DNA of 14,108 nucleotides from CBDUXZ01 sp965371325 [NCBI: uncultured bacterium] (GCA_965371325.1 CBDUXZ010000012.1:1-14108), one strand, 5' to 3'; positions 6,271-13,564 are shown, counted from the first letter of the stretch. The notes: a model not told the origin generated them from the sequence alone. Numbers and translations are program-made.

Positions 6271-6309
6271 GTCGATCCTCCTTCTGAAACAGCGGGTGTG
6301 TAGAACAAC

Positions 6310-6324
6310 CGGGGTCTTGCCCCG
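6310..6324 (-). terminator. Hairpin directly after the B1 stop codon
   Basis: CGGGG and CCCCG arms with a five-base loop immediately follow the B1 stop (6325-6327) on the minus strand. No clear U-tract follows. Its position matches the hairpin behind B2 although the sequences differ, so the structure rather than the sequence appears kept. Confidence 0.4.
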
Positions 6325-6939
6325 TTATTTTAGCTGCTGGTACTGGTCGAACAGCTCCTTCGCGCGCTTCTCGTCCGCCGGCGTCGCCGTGCCGCCACGC
6401 AGGCGGTTCTGGATCGCAAGGGCCTCGCGCCTGATCGCCTCGGCGCCGTTGGGAGGTGACGCCCCGGCTGGTTGCTTGCCGAGCTTCGCCATCTCCGCCT
6501 TCACCTTGGCGTTCGCGGCCTCGAGGCGTGCCGCGTCTTTCTGCTCAAATTCCTTTTGCAGGGCCGCCGCCGACATCGACGGCAACGGGGACATGGCCTT
6601 GAGCTTGCTAACCGCCTGCTTCCCTTCCTTCCTGATCTTCAGCTCGTACTGCCCGACGGTCATTTCCTTCCCCTTGACCAGAATCCGCTGGTTCTTCGGA
6701 AGCCTGTTCAATTTCTTCAGGGCCTTCTTGTCGAGCTTCATCACCCGGTCTGCGGGCTCCGCGGGCTCGCGATTGAGGGTTTTCGCAGGCTTCGCCGCCT
6801 GATCCGTCTTGGGGGCCAGCGCGGGTTTCTTGGCAGGCGCAGCGGTCACCCCGGCGCGCACCCCGTCAGAGGGCATGAACACAAGGAACAACCCGAGAAT
6901 AAGGATGGCGGTGAAGGCCGATCGACTTACTGGAAACAT
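6325..6939 (-). CDS. Module protein B1: small exported helical protein, paralog of B2
   Basis: A 204-aa protein. The frame also offers an ATG at 6960, but that reading (KKRRTA) translates the ribosome-binding site itself. AAAAGGAG (6947-6954) lies seven bases before the ATG at 6939, and the MF start and signal peptide then align residue for residue with B2, both with a likely cleavage after residue 29 (VRA here). The mature protein has a linker (TDQAAKPAKT), a basic helical stretch (KKALKKLNRLPKNQR), KGKEMTV, then Ala/Lys/Glu-rich helices and the conserved end RGGTATPAD-KELF-QYQQLK. It lies 29 nt after A1 and 54 nt before A2. No known family or enzyme motif is visible; a structural or binding partner of the A proteins is inferred only from gene pairing. 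Confidence 0.85.
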   Translation of the reverse strand: MFPVSRSAFTAILILGLFLVFMPSDGVRAGVTAAPAKKPALAPKTDQAAKPAKTLNREPAEPADRVMKLDKKALKKLNRLPKNQRILVKGKEMTVGQYELKIRKEGKQAVSKLKAMSPLPSMSAAALQKEFEQKDAARLEAANAKVKAEMAKLGKQPAGASPPNGAEAIRREALAIQNRLRGGTATPADEKRAKELFDQYQQLK

Positions 6940-6946
6940 GGCTGTT

Positions 6947-6954
6947 CTCCTTTT
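6947..6954 (-). promoter_or_regulatory. Ribosome-binding site that fixes the B1 start
   Basis: AAAAGGAG on the minus strand with a seven-base spacer to the ATG at 6937-6939. It lies inside the longer open frame from 6960, making that upstream ATG unlikely. Confidence 0.75.
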
Positions 6955-6968
6955 CTTCATACCCGCCC

Positions 6969-8138
6969 TTACTTGTAGTCGGTTCCAATCGGGCCCTTGA
7001 TGATGACGTTCACCTTGTAGGTCAGGCCATCACACTGCGTGACGGACCAATCGACCTTGACCCGCTTGGCGCTCTTGTTGAGGCTCACACTTGCGCTCCC
7101 CTCACCCGGATCCACGGTGTTGTGAATGGTGGCATGGTCCAGCGCCCAGCCGTTCTTGAAATTCGCGGTGATATCGTAGGTGTCATGGTCCGAATCACTG
7201 CCGATGCCGCAACTGGAGTAGTGAAAGCCGGAGAGAGCACCGTCTGTCTTGGTATGTGAGAAGCAATCGTGTGGACAGTTCGAGCGGGTGTTCGAGGCGA
7301 CGCAATTATTGCAGGAGGCCTCGCAGCTGCAGTCGTTGTATTTGACATCGCTCCGGGGAAGAAGCTGAACGCCCCGCCTCGCCGTGAAGCTCACCGGGCC
7401 GCTGCGGTTACTTTCGGTACCGGCGGCCGTCTTGACATAGAACTCGGCCGGCTGATCCACGACCCCGTAGGTCGCGTAGGGAATTTTTGCGCCGATGCCG
7501 CCGTTGTCCCATACGTCCACCGTGAGCTTGAGGTCCTTCTTGTCGGTCTTGAGGTAGAGGTGCAGCTCGCCCTTCGTCTTTCCGAAGTTCTGCCCAGTCA
7601 CGATCACGTCGCCGCCCGGCTCGATGACCGAGAAGGGGATGATCCCTCTGAGATAGGGCGGCAGCGCGACCAGCTTGCGGTCCTCCTTCACCCCCGCCCG
7701 CGCTCTTCCGCAGTTCTCGAGGATGACGCAGAGCAGGTCCTTCGGGCGCGCCACACCGGCCTTGACGCCGCCGTAAGCACCCACCGTCAGGCTCTTTTGC
7801 GCGCCACTCGCGGGATCGCACTGCTGAACGGGCGCGGCCGTCACCGTGTATGCGCCCGCGTCGGCATAAACATGGGTGATACTATTGTCATCGGTGCTGC
7901 TGTTATCGAAGTCCAGGTTGTCCAACACCACCGGCGACGAGATATCTCCGAAGTTGATGCTGACCTTCTTGCATTTGCCGCTTCCCAGAACCGTGATGAC
8001 CACACTCTGACCTTCCGTGCCGGGATCGGGACTGAACGAAACATCCTGGATCGTCCCGTCCTGCGCGTGCGCCCCGGCCGGGGCCAGCAGGACGAGCAGC
8101 GCCGCGCAGAGCGCCGGCATGGGGCGTGATCTTCTCAT
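6969..8138 (-). CDS. Module protein A1: exported PKD-like, TIG-like and Cys-rich protein, paralog of A2
   Basis: A 389-aa protein with a signal peptide ending GAHA (residue 25). Domain order is as in A2: PKD-like 26-120 (VSFSPDPG, INFGD, ITHVYADAGAYTVTA), KDLLCVILENCG (133-144), and TIG/IPT-like (about 160-255; GQNFGKTKGELHLYL). Next comes a Cys-rich insert (about 262-303) with six cysteines including CNNC, then a C-terminal domain (about 304-389) with DHDTY, IHNTVDPGEGSAS and VDWSVTQCDG. It lacks the poly-Gly linker of A2, and the insert is the least conserved part (six cysteines against four). GAAAGGAAAG precedes the ATG. It is first in the five-gene run, with a 488-bp upstream spacer, so the promoter of the run probably lies there. 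Confidence 0.87.
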   Translation of the reverse strand: MRRSRPMPALCAALLVLLAPAGAHAQDGTIQDVSFSPDPGTEGQSVVITVLGSGKCKKVSINFGDISSPVVLDNLDFDNSSTDDNSITHVYADAGAYTVTAAPVQQCDPASGAQKSLTVGAYGGVKAGVARPKDLLCVILENCGRARAGVKEDRKLVALPPYLRGIIPFSVIEPGGDVIVTGQNFGKTKGELHLYLKTDKKDLKLTVDVWDNGGIGAKIPYATYGVVDQPAEFYVKTAAGTESNRSGPVSFTARRGVQLLPRSDVKYNDCSCEASCNNCVASNTRSNCPHDCFSHTKTDGALSGFHYSSCGIGSDSDHDTYDITANFKNGWALDHATIHNTVDPGEGSASVSLNKSAKRVKVDWSVTQCDGLTYKVNVIIKGPIGTDYK

Positions 8139-8237
8139 GGCTTTCCTTTCGCGCGTGGGGGCGCTGGCAAAAGAAACTTGGCACTCTGGCCTGTGGCCAT
8201 AGAAATCAATCTTGCTTTGAAACCTTTCCCTGGCACT

Positions 8238-8267
8238 GTGCTACACCCTCCGGTTTCAATGCGTCAA
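8238..8267 (-). promoter_or_regulatory. Weak candidate promoter for A1-B1-A2-B2
   Basis: TTGACG (8262-8267) is a good -35 box on the minus strand. It is followed after 18 bases by TAGCAC (8238-8243), a poor -10 box (three of six). The implied leader is roughly 90 nt and contains the TGGCC/GGCCA hairpin. Confidence 0.25.
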
Positions 8268-8607
8268 CTCGCGGAAATCGACCACCTGGCGCCTGGCGCA
8301 CCGCCGCAGCCCGGCAGGGCTCTCCGTATTCCAGTATTTCCCCACAGGGATCGGGGCGCCTTCGATCGGAATCGATACGATTAACATTGGTTTTACGGTG
8401 GTAAACGCTGAAGCGCTGACCCTTCGGGGAAGCTCTCAAAGCGTGCTACCTGGCGGCGGAAGGTAAGGCTGCGAGCGATGGCCGCTGTCCTTCACAGGGG
8501 AGGGTCAGGATGGCCCGAATCCCCGGCCTCGCCCGCAGCGCCCCCCATGACGAAGATGTGTCAGCGGAAATTCAGAAAATTTGTGAGAGGGTTGTGCCGT
8601 GAGGGCC

Positions 8608-8620
8608 GGGAGGGCGAGCC
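8608..8620 (-). repeat. Internally deleted copy of the REP-like repeat, minus strand
   Basis: GGCTCGCCCTCCC on the minus strand, identical to 763-775. It begins six bases after the stop codon of the 415-aa gene, in sense orientation, as copies 1 and 2 do for their genes. Confidence 0.45.
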
Positions 8621-8626
8621 GCGTTC

Positions 8627-9874
8627 CTACTCCTTGATTCGGAAGGCGCGCCAGTCGGAGGTGGCGAAGGGCATCTCCTTCTCGCCGATCGCCTGCACCC
8701 GCCAGCGGAGGCGCTCTCCGGCATGCTCCCGAAGCGAGGGCGGCGCGGTATAACTCGAGACGCCCGGGTTGAGCAGCGCCGAAAGCACGCTCTCGCCGTC
8801 CGCCTCCACCTCCAGCTTGTAGTAGACCGCGTCCTCCGGCTCGATCCAGCTGAAGGTGAGGGGATCGCCCGGCTCGAATTTGGCGCGTGGGTTCGGAAGC
8901 ACGAGCTGAAGCTCACCCGCCGTCAGATCGGCCAGAAGCTCGGCGTCCCGGGTGGAGCCCACGTAGTAGCGCAGGACGGGGATCGGAAAACCCGCCACGC
9001 CACCGGTCGGCACAACCCCGCCCGGAACCCCCGGCCCTATGATATTCGTGTTGCTCACCTTGTCGGTCGTGGCCTCGATGCGAAGCAGTATAAGGTGGAG
9101 TCCGTCAATCCGGCTGGGAAGCTTCTTGCGATCGGGACCCGGGATGAACACCTTTCCCGTCGGCGGAAGAACGCGATCAACCCGGGCGATGCGCATATAG
9201 CGGCGCTGCTTGAAGCGCTCCTCGACAGGGAGATTCGCCTCGGGCAACAGATCGAACATGCGAGGCTGCGAATCTCCCGGAAGCACCACCTCCCACCTCC
9301 CCTTGAGGCGTCCCGATCCGTCGTAGTAGATCTCCGCGCCGAAGGGCGGCGGCGCCATGCCGCGCGGGATCGTGAGCACGGGCTTATCCTTCTTCCATTT
9401 CAGGCGGACCTCGGTGAGTGAGAGTGGCACCCCGGCGCCGCCGGAGAGGAGACGGCACAAGACGGGGACGAACAGGGGATCCACGTCACCGATTTCGACG
9501 AACTGCTGAACGTAGAAGAATCGGGAGGGCCCGCCTTGCCGCGCGCGCTGGCTGGCCTGGCGCACCACCGAAGTCGGGAAGGTGACGACCCCCGAGAAGT
9601 TGCCGATACCGCTGGCCACGAGGTTCCCGGACGATCCGGGAACGCGCCCGAACAGGGTACCCGGCACGCAGCCGCCGCTCGAGTCGATCTCGCCGCACCA
9701 GAACGCCTTCACCGGAATCATATCCGAAGCGCCGCGGTAGGTAATGAAGACGGTGGTGGGACCAGTCTGGCGCACGTTGACGACCGCCGGGCTCGCCGAA
9801 AGCGCACGCGCTTCTCCGGCCGCACCAAGCAGCAGCAAACCACAGGTCAGAAAACAAGCGAAGTAACGAATCAT
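8627..9874 (-). CDS. Exported 415-aa protein downstream of the outer-membrane barrel gene, unknown function
   Basis: I place the start at the ATG at 9872-9874, giving a classic signal peptide (MIRYFACFLTCGLLLLGAAG, then EARA, cleavage after residue 24). The longer open frame to 10054 overlaps the barrel gene and lacks this feature. The N-terminal part (ASPAVVNVRQTGPTTVFITY) is Ig-like. Next come a two-cysteine segment (FWCGEIDSSGGC) and a middle region of strands (RLKWKKDKPVLTIPRG, GRWEVVLPGD). The C-terminal domain looks like fibronectin type III (LTFSWIEPEDAVYYKLEVE, GERLRWRVQAIG, SDWRAFRIKE). It follows the barrel gene by 20 nt, so the two are probably one transcript. The ribosome-binding site is weak (GTGGGG). 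It may be a periplasmic or surface partner of the barrel; no family recognised. Confidence 0.82.
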   Translation of the reverse strand: MIRYFACFLTCGLLLLGAAGEARALSASPAVVNVRQTGPTTVFITYRGASDMIPVKAFWCGEIDSSGGCVPGTLFGRVPGSSGNLVASGIGNFSGVVTFPTSVVRQASQRARQGGPSRFFYVQQFVEIGDVDPLFVPVLCRLLSGGAGVPLSLTEVRLKWKKDKPVLTIPRGMAPPPFGAEIYYDGSGRLKGRWEVVLPGDSQPRMFDLLPEANLPVEERFKQRRYMRIARVDRVLPPTGKVFIPGPDRKKLPSRIDGLHLILLRIEATTDKVSNTNIIGPGVPGGVVPTGGVAGFPIPVLRYYVGSTRDAELLADLTAGELQLVLPNPRAKFEPGDPLTFSWIEPEDAVYYKLEVEADGESVLSALLNPGVSSYTAPPSLREHAGERLRWRVQAIGEKEMPFATSDWRAFRIKE

Positions 9875-9894
9875 CGCGGCACCCCACTCTCTTA

Positions 9895-12069
9895 TCAGAA
9901 AAAACTGATGCTCATTCCCCCGTTGAACGTCCAGAATGTGCCCGAGCGCGAAACGTCCATCAACGGTGATCCCGTGAAAACCAGGATCGGGTCGCGCGAC
10001 TTGTCCGATTGCCAGAGGAAGCGCAGGTATGCGCGGCCCGGCAGTCTCTTCCACCCGCGCGCGTCAATCTCGAAGTTGTACGACAGCTCGGTCTCCACCA
10101 TCCTCGACCGGCTCGTCGCCCCGCCCGTCCCGTCCGAGTCGCTCGTGGTCGTGAAGTTCGCCAGAGCGCTCCAGTCGGGCAGGAACTCCCAGTCCGCGCC
10201 GAAGTTCCAGCTCCGCGTGTATTGGTTCACACCCATCTCCTGCATGTGAACCCGGGTCTTATCGAAACCGCCGTTCAGCCACAGACCCTCAACCGGCTCC
10301 ACGGCACCCGAAACGGTGTGCGTGACGGTGAGAAAGTCGTTATTCGACATATTGGGCTGGCGGTTGTCCTCGGCGGAGTGCGAGAGGGAGTACTCGGCGT
10401 TCCATCGCGTGTCGCTGAAGCTGACCACCACGTTCTGAAGAGTGCTGACGAGATCCGGGATGTCTCCCGGGGGAATTGTCGTAATCGGCATGAAGGGATC
10501 TTCCGGCGTTGCAAAGGAGAAGCCCCCGAAGCCGGAGAGCATGGAGATGGGTTTGTTTGCGCCATACTGATGGACGCGGTTCCACGCATAGCTCACGTTC
10601 GGCCACCACGGCTTGCCCGAGCCGCGCCCATCCCACAGCTGACCCACGGGGACGTTCACGTTGAACCTGGCGTCCTCGGTCTTCATCTTGAGGATGGATG
10701 GCACGTCATCGATGTTGTCCTCGATCCACGTGTGCATGAACTGGCCTGTGACGCCGGCGATATCAACATCGAGGATGGCTTCGTTCAGAAGCTGATCCGA
10801 GTTTGTCATCACGCCGATGCTCTTGAACTCCGGATCGATTCTCTCGTGGCGGTAGGTCGTCGTGACGGTGGCCGTACGGCTGCCCCACAGCTCCTGATTC
10901 CTGATGACATCGACGGAAGCCTCGCCCGACCATGCGTTCTGCGTCTTTTTCTGCGACGCGTTGATGAAAACGTTGCCGTCAAGGCTGTTATCGAATGGGT
11001 TCTCGAAGCTGCTCCGCGCGTATGTCCCGTGGGTGCGTATTCGTTCCGAAAAAGCGTTTGTCTCGAGGGTGAATCCGATCCCGCGGCTTCTCTCCTTGTC
11101 TGGTATCTCGCCCACGTTGAAATCGCTGATGGGCTCGAGAGAACCGTACAGGAGGGTGGTCTCGAATCGCGAATTGATCATCTCCTTGTCGAGCAGCTGT
11201 ATCCCGATGGTGCCGGCCGTGATGTTGTGATCGCGGTCGCGCAGTCCGACGAAGTTCTGGTATCCAACGATGCTGGTTCCGTTCATCGACGCCACCGACA
11301 GGGTGATCAGGTCCTTGAACTCGTAGGTAAACATGATGCCTCGGCTGTACATATGATCGAGCAGGTACTGGTTCCGCCCGTAGACGATGTGACCCACCTG
11401 TAATTCAGCGTTTCCTTTCCTGAGAATCACCTGGTAGTCGCTGAGATCGAACTGATCCGCGCCGGTCCCCCGCTCCCCGAACTGGAGGGCCTCCTCCGCA
11501 AGGGTCACGCCCAGGAAGTTGAACTCGGTGTGAAGCTCGGCATCCTTACGCCTTGCGTCGGTGGTGATGCCCACGTCGAATGTGGCGTCGGTGGCCGGGG
11601 TCTTGTCCGGCGGGGCAGCGTCGCCCTCCGTGCGGGCGTCGAAGTGCGAGATGAGCGAGGCGTTGAAGCGCGGATCGACGTCAAACTCCTCGAAGCCCGC
11701 TCGCGTGAGGACCCTGATCTGAAAGCGTCCGATCTCCTCCCAGTCCTCGTCCCCCTTCACGAGATGGACAATGAGATCCTGCTCACCGCTCGGAAGCTTG
11801 ACCACGCGCGAAACAAAGACGAGCTCGTCCTGCTCCTCGCGGAACTGGGAGCTCAGATCGGTGTCGCCGATGAAGATCGCGATTTTGCCTTCGGCGGGAT
11901 CGGGGATGCGATCGAACTTGATGCGGATCGGCTCGTCCCGCTTGATCCAGGTCTCGCCGTCGAAGCTGGTCTCGACGACGGAAACCGCCGCGAAGGCAGA
12001 AAGCGGAAGGAAAATCGCCGCGAGCGGAAGGCAGATCGCAAGTGCAGCAGTTTTCATCCAGAGGGCCAT
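9895..12069 (-). CDS. Outer-membrane beta-barrel protein with N-terminal Ig-like domain
   Basis: About 724 aa. The signal peptide (MALWMKTAALAICLPLAAIF, then LPLSAFA) is cleaved near residue 27. Residues 28 to about 125 look like an Ig-type sandwich (VETSFDGETWIKRDEPIRI, IAIFIGDTDLSS, RFQIRVLTR). From about residue 140 onward alternating polar and hydrophobic strands repeat (ELHTEFNFLGVTL, NAELQVGHIVYGR, GIMFTYEFKDLITLSVASM, ATVTTTYRHERI). The protein ends in SISFF, a C-terminal aromatic typical of proteins folded by the BAM complex. I see no TonB box or plug. I chose the ATG at 12069, preceded by GCAGGG ten bases away; 12087 is an alternative that adds six residues. It is the first gene of a two-gene unit. 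Transported substrate or ligand unknown. Confidence 0.85.
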   Translation of the reverse strand: MALWMKTAALAICLPLAAIFLPLSAFAAVSVVETSFDGETWIKRDEPIRIKFDRIPDPAEGKIAIFIGDTDLSSQFREEQDELVFVSRVVKLPSGEQDLIVHLVKGDEDWEEIGRFQIRVLTRAGFEEFDVDPRFNASLISHFDARTEGDAAPPDKTPATDATFDVGITTDARRKDAELHTEFNFLGVTLAEEALQFGERGTGADQFDLSDYQVILRKGNAELQVGHIVYGRNQYLLDHMYSRGIMFTYEFKDLITLSVASMNGTSIVGYQNFVGLRDRDHNITAGTIGIQLLDKEMINSRFETTLLYGSLEPISDFNVGEIPDKERSRGIGFTLETNAFSERIRTHGTYARSSFENPFDNSLDGNVFINASQKKTQNAWSGEASVDVIRNQELWGSRTATVTTTYRHERIDPEFKSIGVMTNSDQLLNEAILDVDIAGVTGQFMHTWIEDNIDDVPSILKMKTEDARFNVNVPVGQLWDGRGSGKPWWPNVSYAWNRVHQYGANKPISMLSGFGGFSFATPEDPFMPITTIPPGDIPDLVSTLQNVVVSFSDTRWNAEYSLSHSAEDNRQPNMSNNDFLTVTHTVSGAVEPVEGLWLNGGFDKTRVHMQEMGVNQYTRSWNFGADWEFLPDWSALANFTTTSDSDGTGGATSRSRMVETELSYNFEIDARGWKRLPGRAYLRFLWQSDKSRDPILVFTGSPLMDVSRSGTFWTFNGGMSISFF

Positions 12070-12136
12070 GGATGGAACACCCTGCATCCGTGGTTAACTG
12101 CCATGTGGAGCCATGCGGGAGGGCAGACTGGCCGGG

Positions 12137-12145
12137 AGTCTATCA
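12137..12145 (-). promoter_or_regulatory. Weak extended -10 candidate for the barrel operon
   Basis: TGATAGACT on the minus strand is an extended -10 form (TGn plus four of six bases). No good -35 box lies at the right distance. It would start transcription about 60 nt before the ATG. Confidence 0.22.
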
Positions 12146-12181
12146 CAGGCCCATCGCAACGATGCCTCGAATTAATGCACC

Positions 12182-12246
12182 AAAAAGTGGGACAGTCCCC
12201 CTTTTTATCTCCATTTTTAGGGGATTTAAAGGGGACTGTCCCACTT
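12182..12246 (-). terminator. Probable intrinsic terminator formed by the MITE-like element
   Basis: Read on the minus strand, the long stem is followed by a run of five T (12182-12186), whose first two pair with the stem's A bases. The structure begins about 20 bases after the stop of the TIG-CARDB gene. This is a good factor-independent terminator, isolating that gene from the barrel operon. Confidence 0.6.
12185..12246. repeat. 62-bp MITE-like inverted-repeat element
   Basis: The ends are perfect 16-bp inverted repeats, AAGTGGGACAGTCCCC (12185-12200) and GGGGACTGTCCCACTT (12231-12246). The interior pairs on, with a few mismatches (TTTTTATCTCC against GGGGATTTAAA), around an ATTTTTA loop. 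Each arm also contains its own small palindrome, GGGAC-A-GTCCC. No transposase is encoded, so it would be mobilised in trans if it moves. I recall similar GGGACAGTCCC elements near REP-associated tyrosine transposases; this is memory, not a search. Confidence 0.75.
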
Positions 12247-12265
12247 AAATTGCTCAATTGTTGTG

Positions 12266-13564
12266 CTATTCGGGTTCGGAGCGGACGCGGATGCGCGCCC
12301 GGAAGGCCCGGCTCCCGCAGTCATGTGTATCCGAATCTTCCTCGAAGGTGCCCCCGCCCTGCCACTGCTCGGGCGTCAGCGGAATCTTGATGTCGCCGAC
12401 TTGATCATCCTCCCCCGTCGTGAAGTCATCGGATTCCAAGACGAAAAGCATCACGAGGATCTTGTCGTTCCACCCCACGCCGTTGATCCGCACCGTTCGA
12501 TCCATGTCATAACCGTGACCGGTATCGACATCCCGCCGCCATTCCTGTCGCTCCGAGCGGAGGGGTGTGTAGCTGTGGCCGTCTTCCAATAGTCGACCAA
12601 CGGCGGCCTCGAGTCGGAGCCTCCAGTCGCCCTCGGAAACGCTGTCGCAGTCATCCCGCACGTCGATGCGCTCCAATGTCGCGGTGACCGCGTAGTTGGG
12701 AATACGGTAGCGCACCTCGAAGGTGTTGTTGGCGCGGTTCGCATCCCTGAATGCGAGGGGGGACTCGGGGGTCCCCAGGGCAACCGTCGTGCGCAGCACG
12801 CCGTCCCGAATCAGGTTCGGCGGGGCGCCGATGTCGATCGGGACGTCCACGGTCCGACCGGGGCCAACGGACGTGGGCGCGCTCGAAACGACAGGCGTCG
12901 ATGCCCCGGTTGCGGATACGACGAAGCGCCGCGCGCGTCCGCCCTTGTTCTCGACGCGCACCCGGATGGAAAGGGCGTTTCTGCTCGGGGTGGCCACGGC
13001 ATCCACAGGCGGGTCGATCCCCACGATGGCCAGGTCGTCGAGCCGGGGGCTGGGGGTCTCCTTCCGCCCACGTTCGAGCTCTCCCATGCGCACTTGATCC
13101 CCGTCGAGGCGGGGGCGCGCTTCACCGGTGTCGGGGCCGGGACCCGGCCCCTTGCCGGACTCTTTCCCGACCCTGAGCTCCCGGAGCCGGTTGCTCTTCA
13201 GGGTGTCACGCTCGTAAATCGCGAGCCAGTAGAGGCCGCCGGGGATGCGGCGGGGCAGGTGCGCGCGTATGCTTCGATCCGACCAACTGATGATTGCGGC
13301 GGTGCCCATTGGCGTCCCGTTGGTGCCGTAGCGAATAATATGTTCAGGTTTCCGCACGCCCCAGCCGCTTCCGTGTATCGTCACCACGTCATCGGCGCTT
13401 ACCGCGGTGGGTTCATAACGATCGATGCGGGGAGCGGCCTGGGCAATCGAGGCCGGCGAGAAAACCGCTAGTACGAAAACAATAAGGACGGCTGCCAACC
13501 CAATGGCAGTCCCGCACCGCACCGAATGTTGATGCCGTAAAAGTCGCGCTTCGTCGTCTTTCAT
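12266..13564 (-). CDS. Exported protein with TIG/IPT and CARDB-like domains and a C2-like tail
   Basis: A 432-aa protein with a long signal peptide: a charged n-region of about 18 residues, then a strong hydrophobic core ending ASIAQA (cleavage after residue 43). Residues 44-132 look like a TIG/IPT domain (PRIDRYEPTAVSADDVVTIH, then GSGWG). A Gly/Pro-rich linker follows to about 155. Residues 176-288 resemble CARDB (SIRVRVENKGG, GPGRTVDVPIDI, DANRANNTFEVRYRI). The C-terminal domain (about 295-432) has an acidic DDCDSVSEGDWRLRL start, VRINGVGWNDKILVMLFVLES and EDDQVGDIKIPL. Two cysteines (306, 416) could form a disulfide. It resembles a calcium-binding C2-type sandwich, but that is inference. 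AGGGAGGG lies eight bases before the ATG. It is a single-gene unit; likely an adhesive or surface role. Confidence 0.85.
   Translation of the reverse strand: MKDDEARLLRHQHSVRCGTAIGLAAVLIVFVLAVFSPASIAQAAPRIDRYEPTAVSADDVVTIHGSGWGVRKPEHIIRYGTNGTPMGTAAIISWSDRSIRAHLPRRIPGGLYWLAIYERDTLKSNRLRELRVGKESGKGPGPGPDTGEARPRLDGDQVRMGELERGRKETPSPRLDDLAIVGIDPPVDAVATPSRNALSIRVRVENKGGRARRFVVSATGASTPVVSSAPTSVGPGRTVDVPIDIGAPPNLIRDGVLRTTVALGTPESPLAFRDANRANNTFEVRYRIPNYAVTATLERIDVRDDCDSVSEGDWRLRLEAAVGRLLEDGHSYTPLRSERQEWRRDVDTGHGYDMDRTVRINGVGWNDKILVMLFVLESDDFTTGEDDQVGDIKIPLTPEQWQGGGTFEEDSDTHDCGSRAFRARIRVRSEPE

Larger units (their letters stand above)
8139..8626. other. 488-bp intergenic leader of the A-B operon
   Basis: I see no convincing gene here. 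Visible structure: hairpins TGGCC-TGT-GGCCA (8187-8199) and AGCCC-GGCA-GGGCT (8308-8321), a tandem pair CTGGCGC (8286-8299), TGGCACT twice (8179 and 8231), and the deleted REP-like copy at 8608-8620 next to the upstream gene's stop. I could not match it to a known riboswitch. Confidence 0.5.

Noticed and set aside
7320-7335. Heme-binding CxxCH in the Cys-rich insert of A1
   Set aside because: The CxxC motifs are followed by Val, not His, in both A proteins.
8179-8195. TGGCAC-type sigma54 promoter
   Set aside because: The -12 GC is not at the required distance for either TGGCACT copy, and the orientation points away from any gene.
8206-8439. 77-codon minus-strand open frame in the A1 leader
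   Set aside because: No clear ribosome-binding site, no signal peptide or domain, and it covers the promoter-like and hairpin region.
2606-8513. Shared 12-mer GGGTCAGGATGG at 2606 and 8502
   Set aside because: A few 12-base matches are expected by chance in a 14-kb GC-rich window, and the flanks do not align.
8478-8753. 91-codon plus-strand open frame overlapping the end of the 415-aa gene
   Set aside because: The overlap is antisense to a well-supported gene and the peptide has no recognisable feature.
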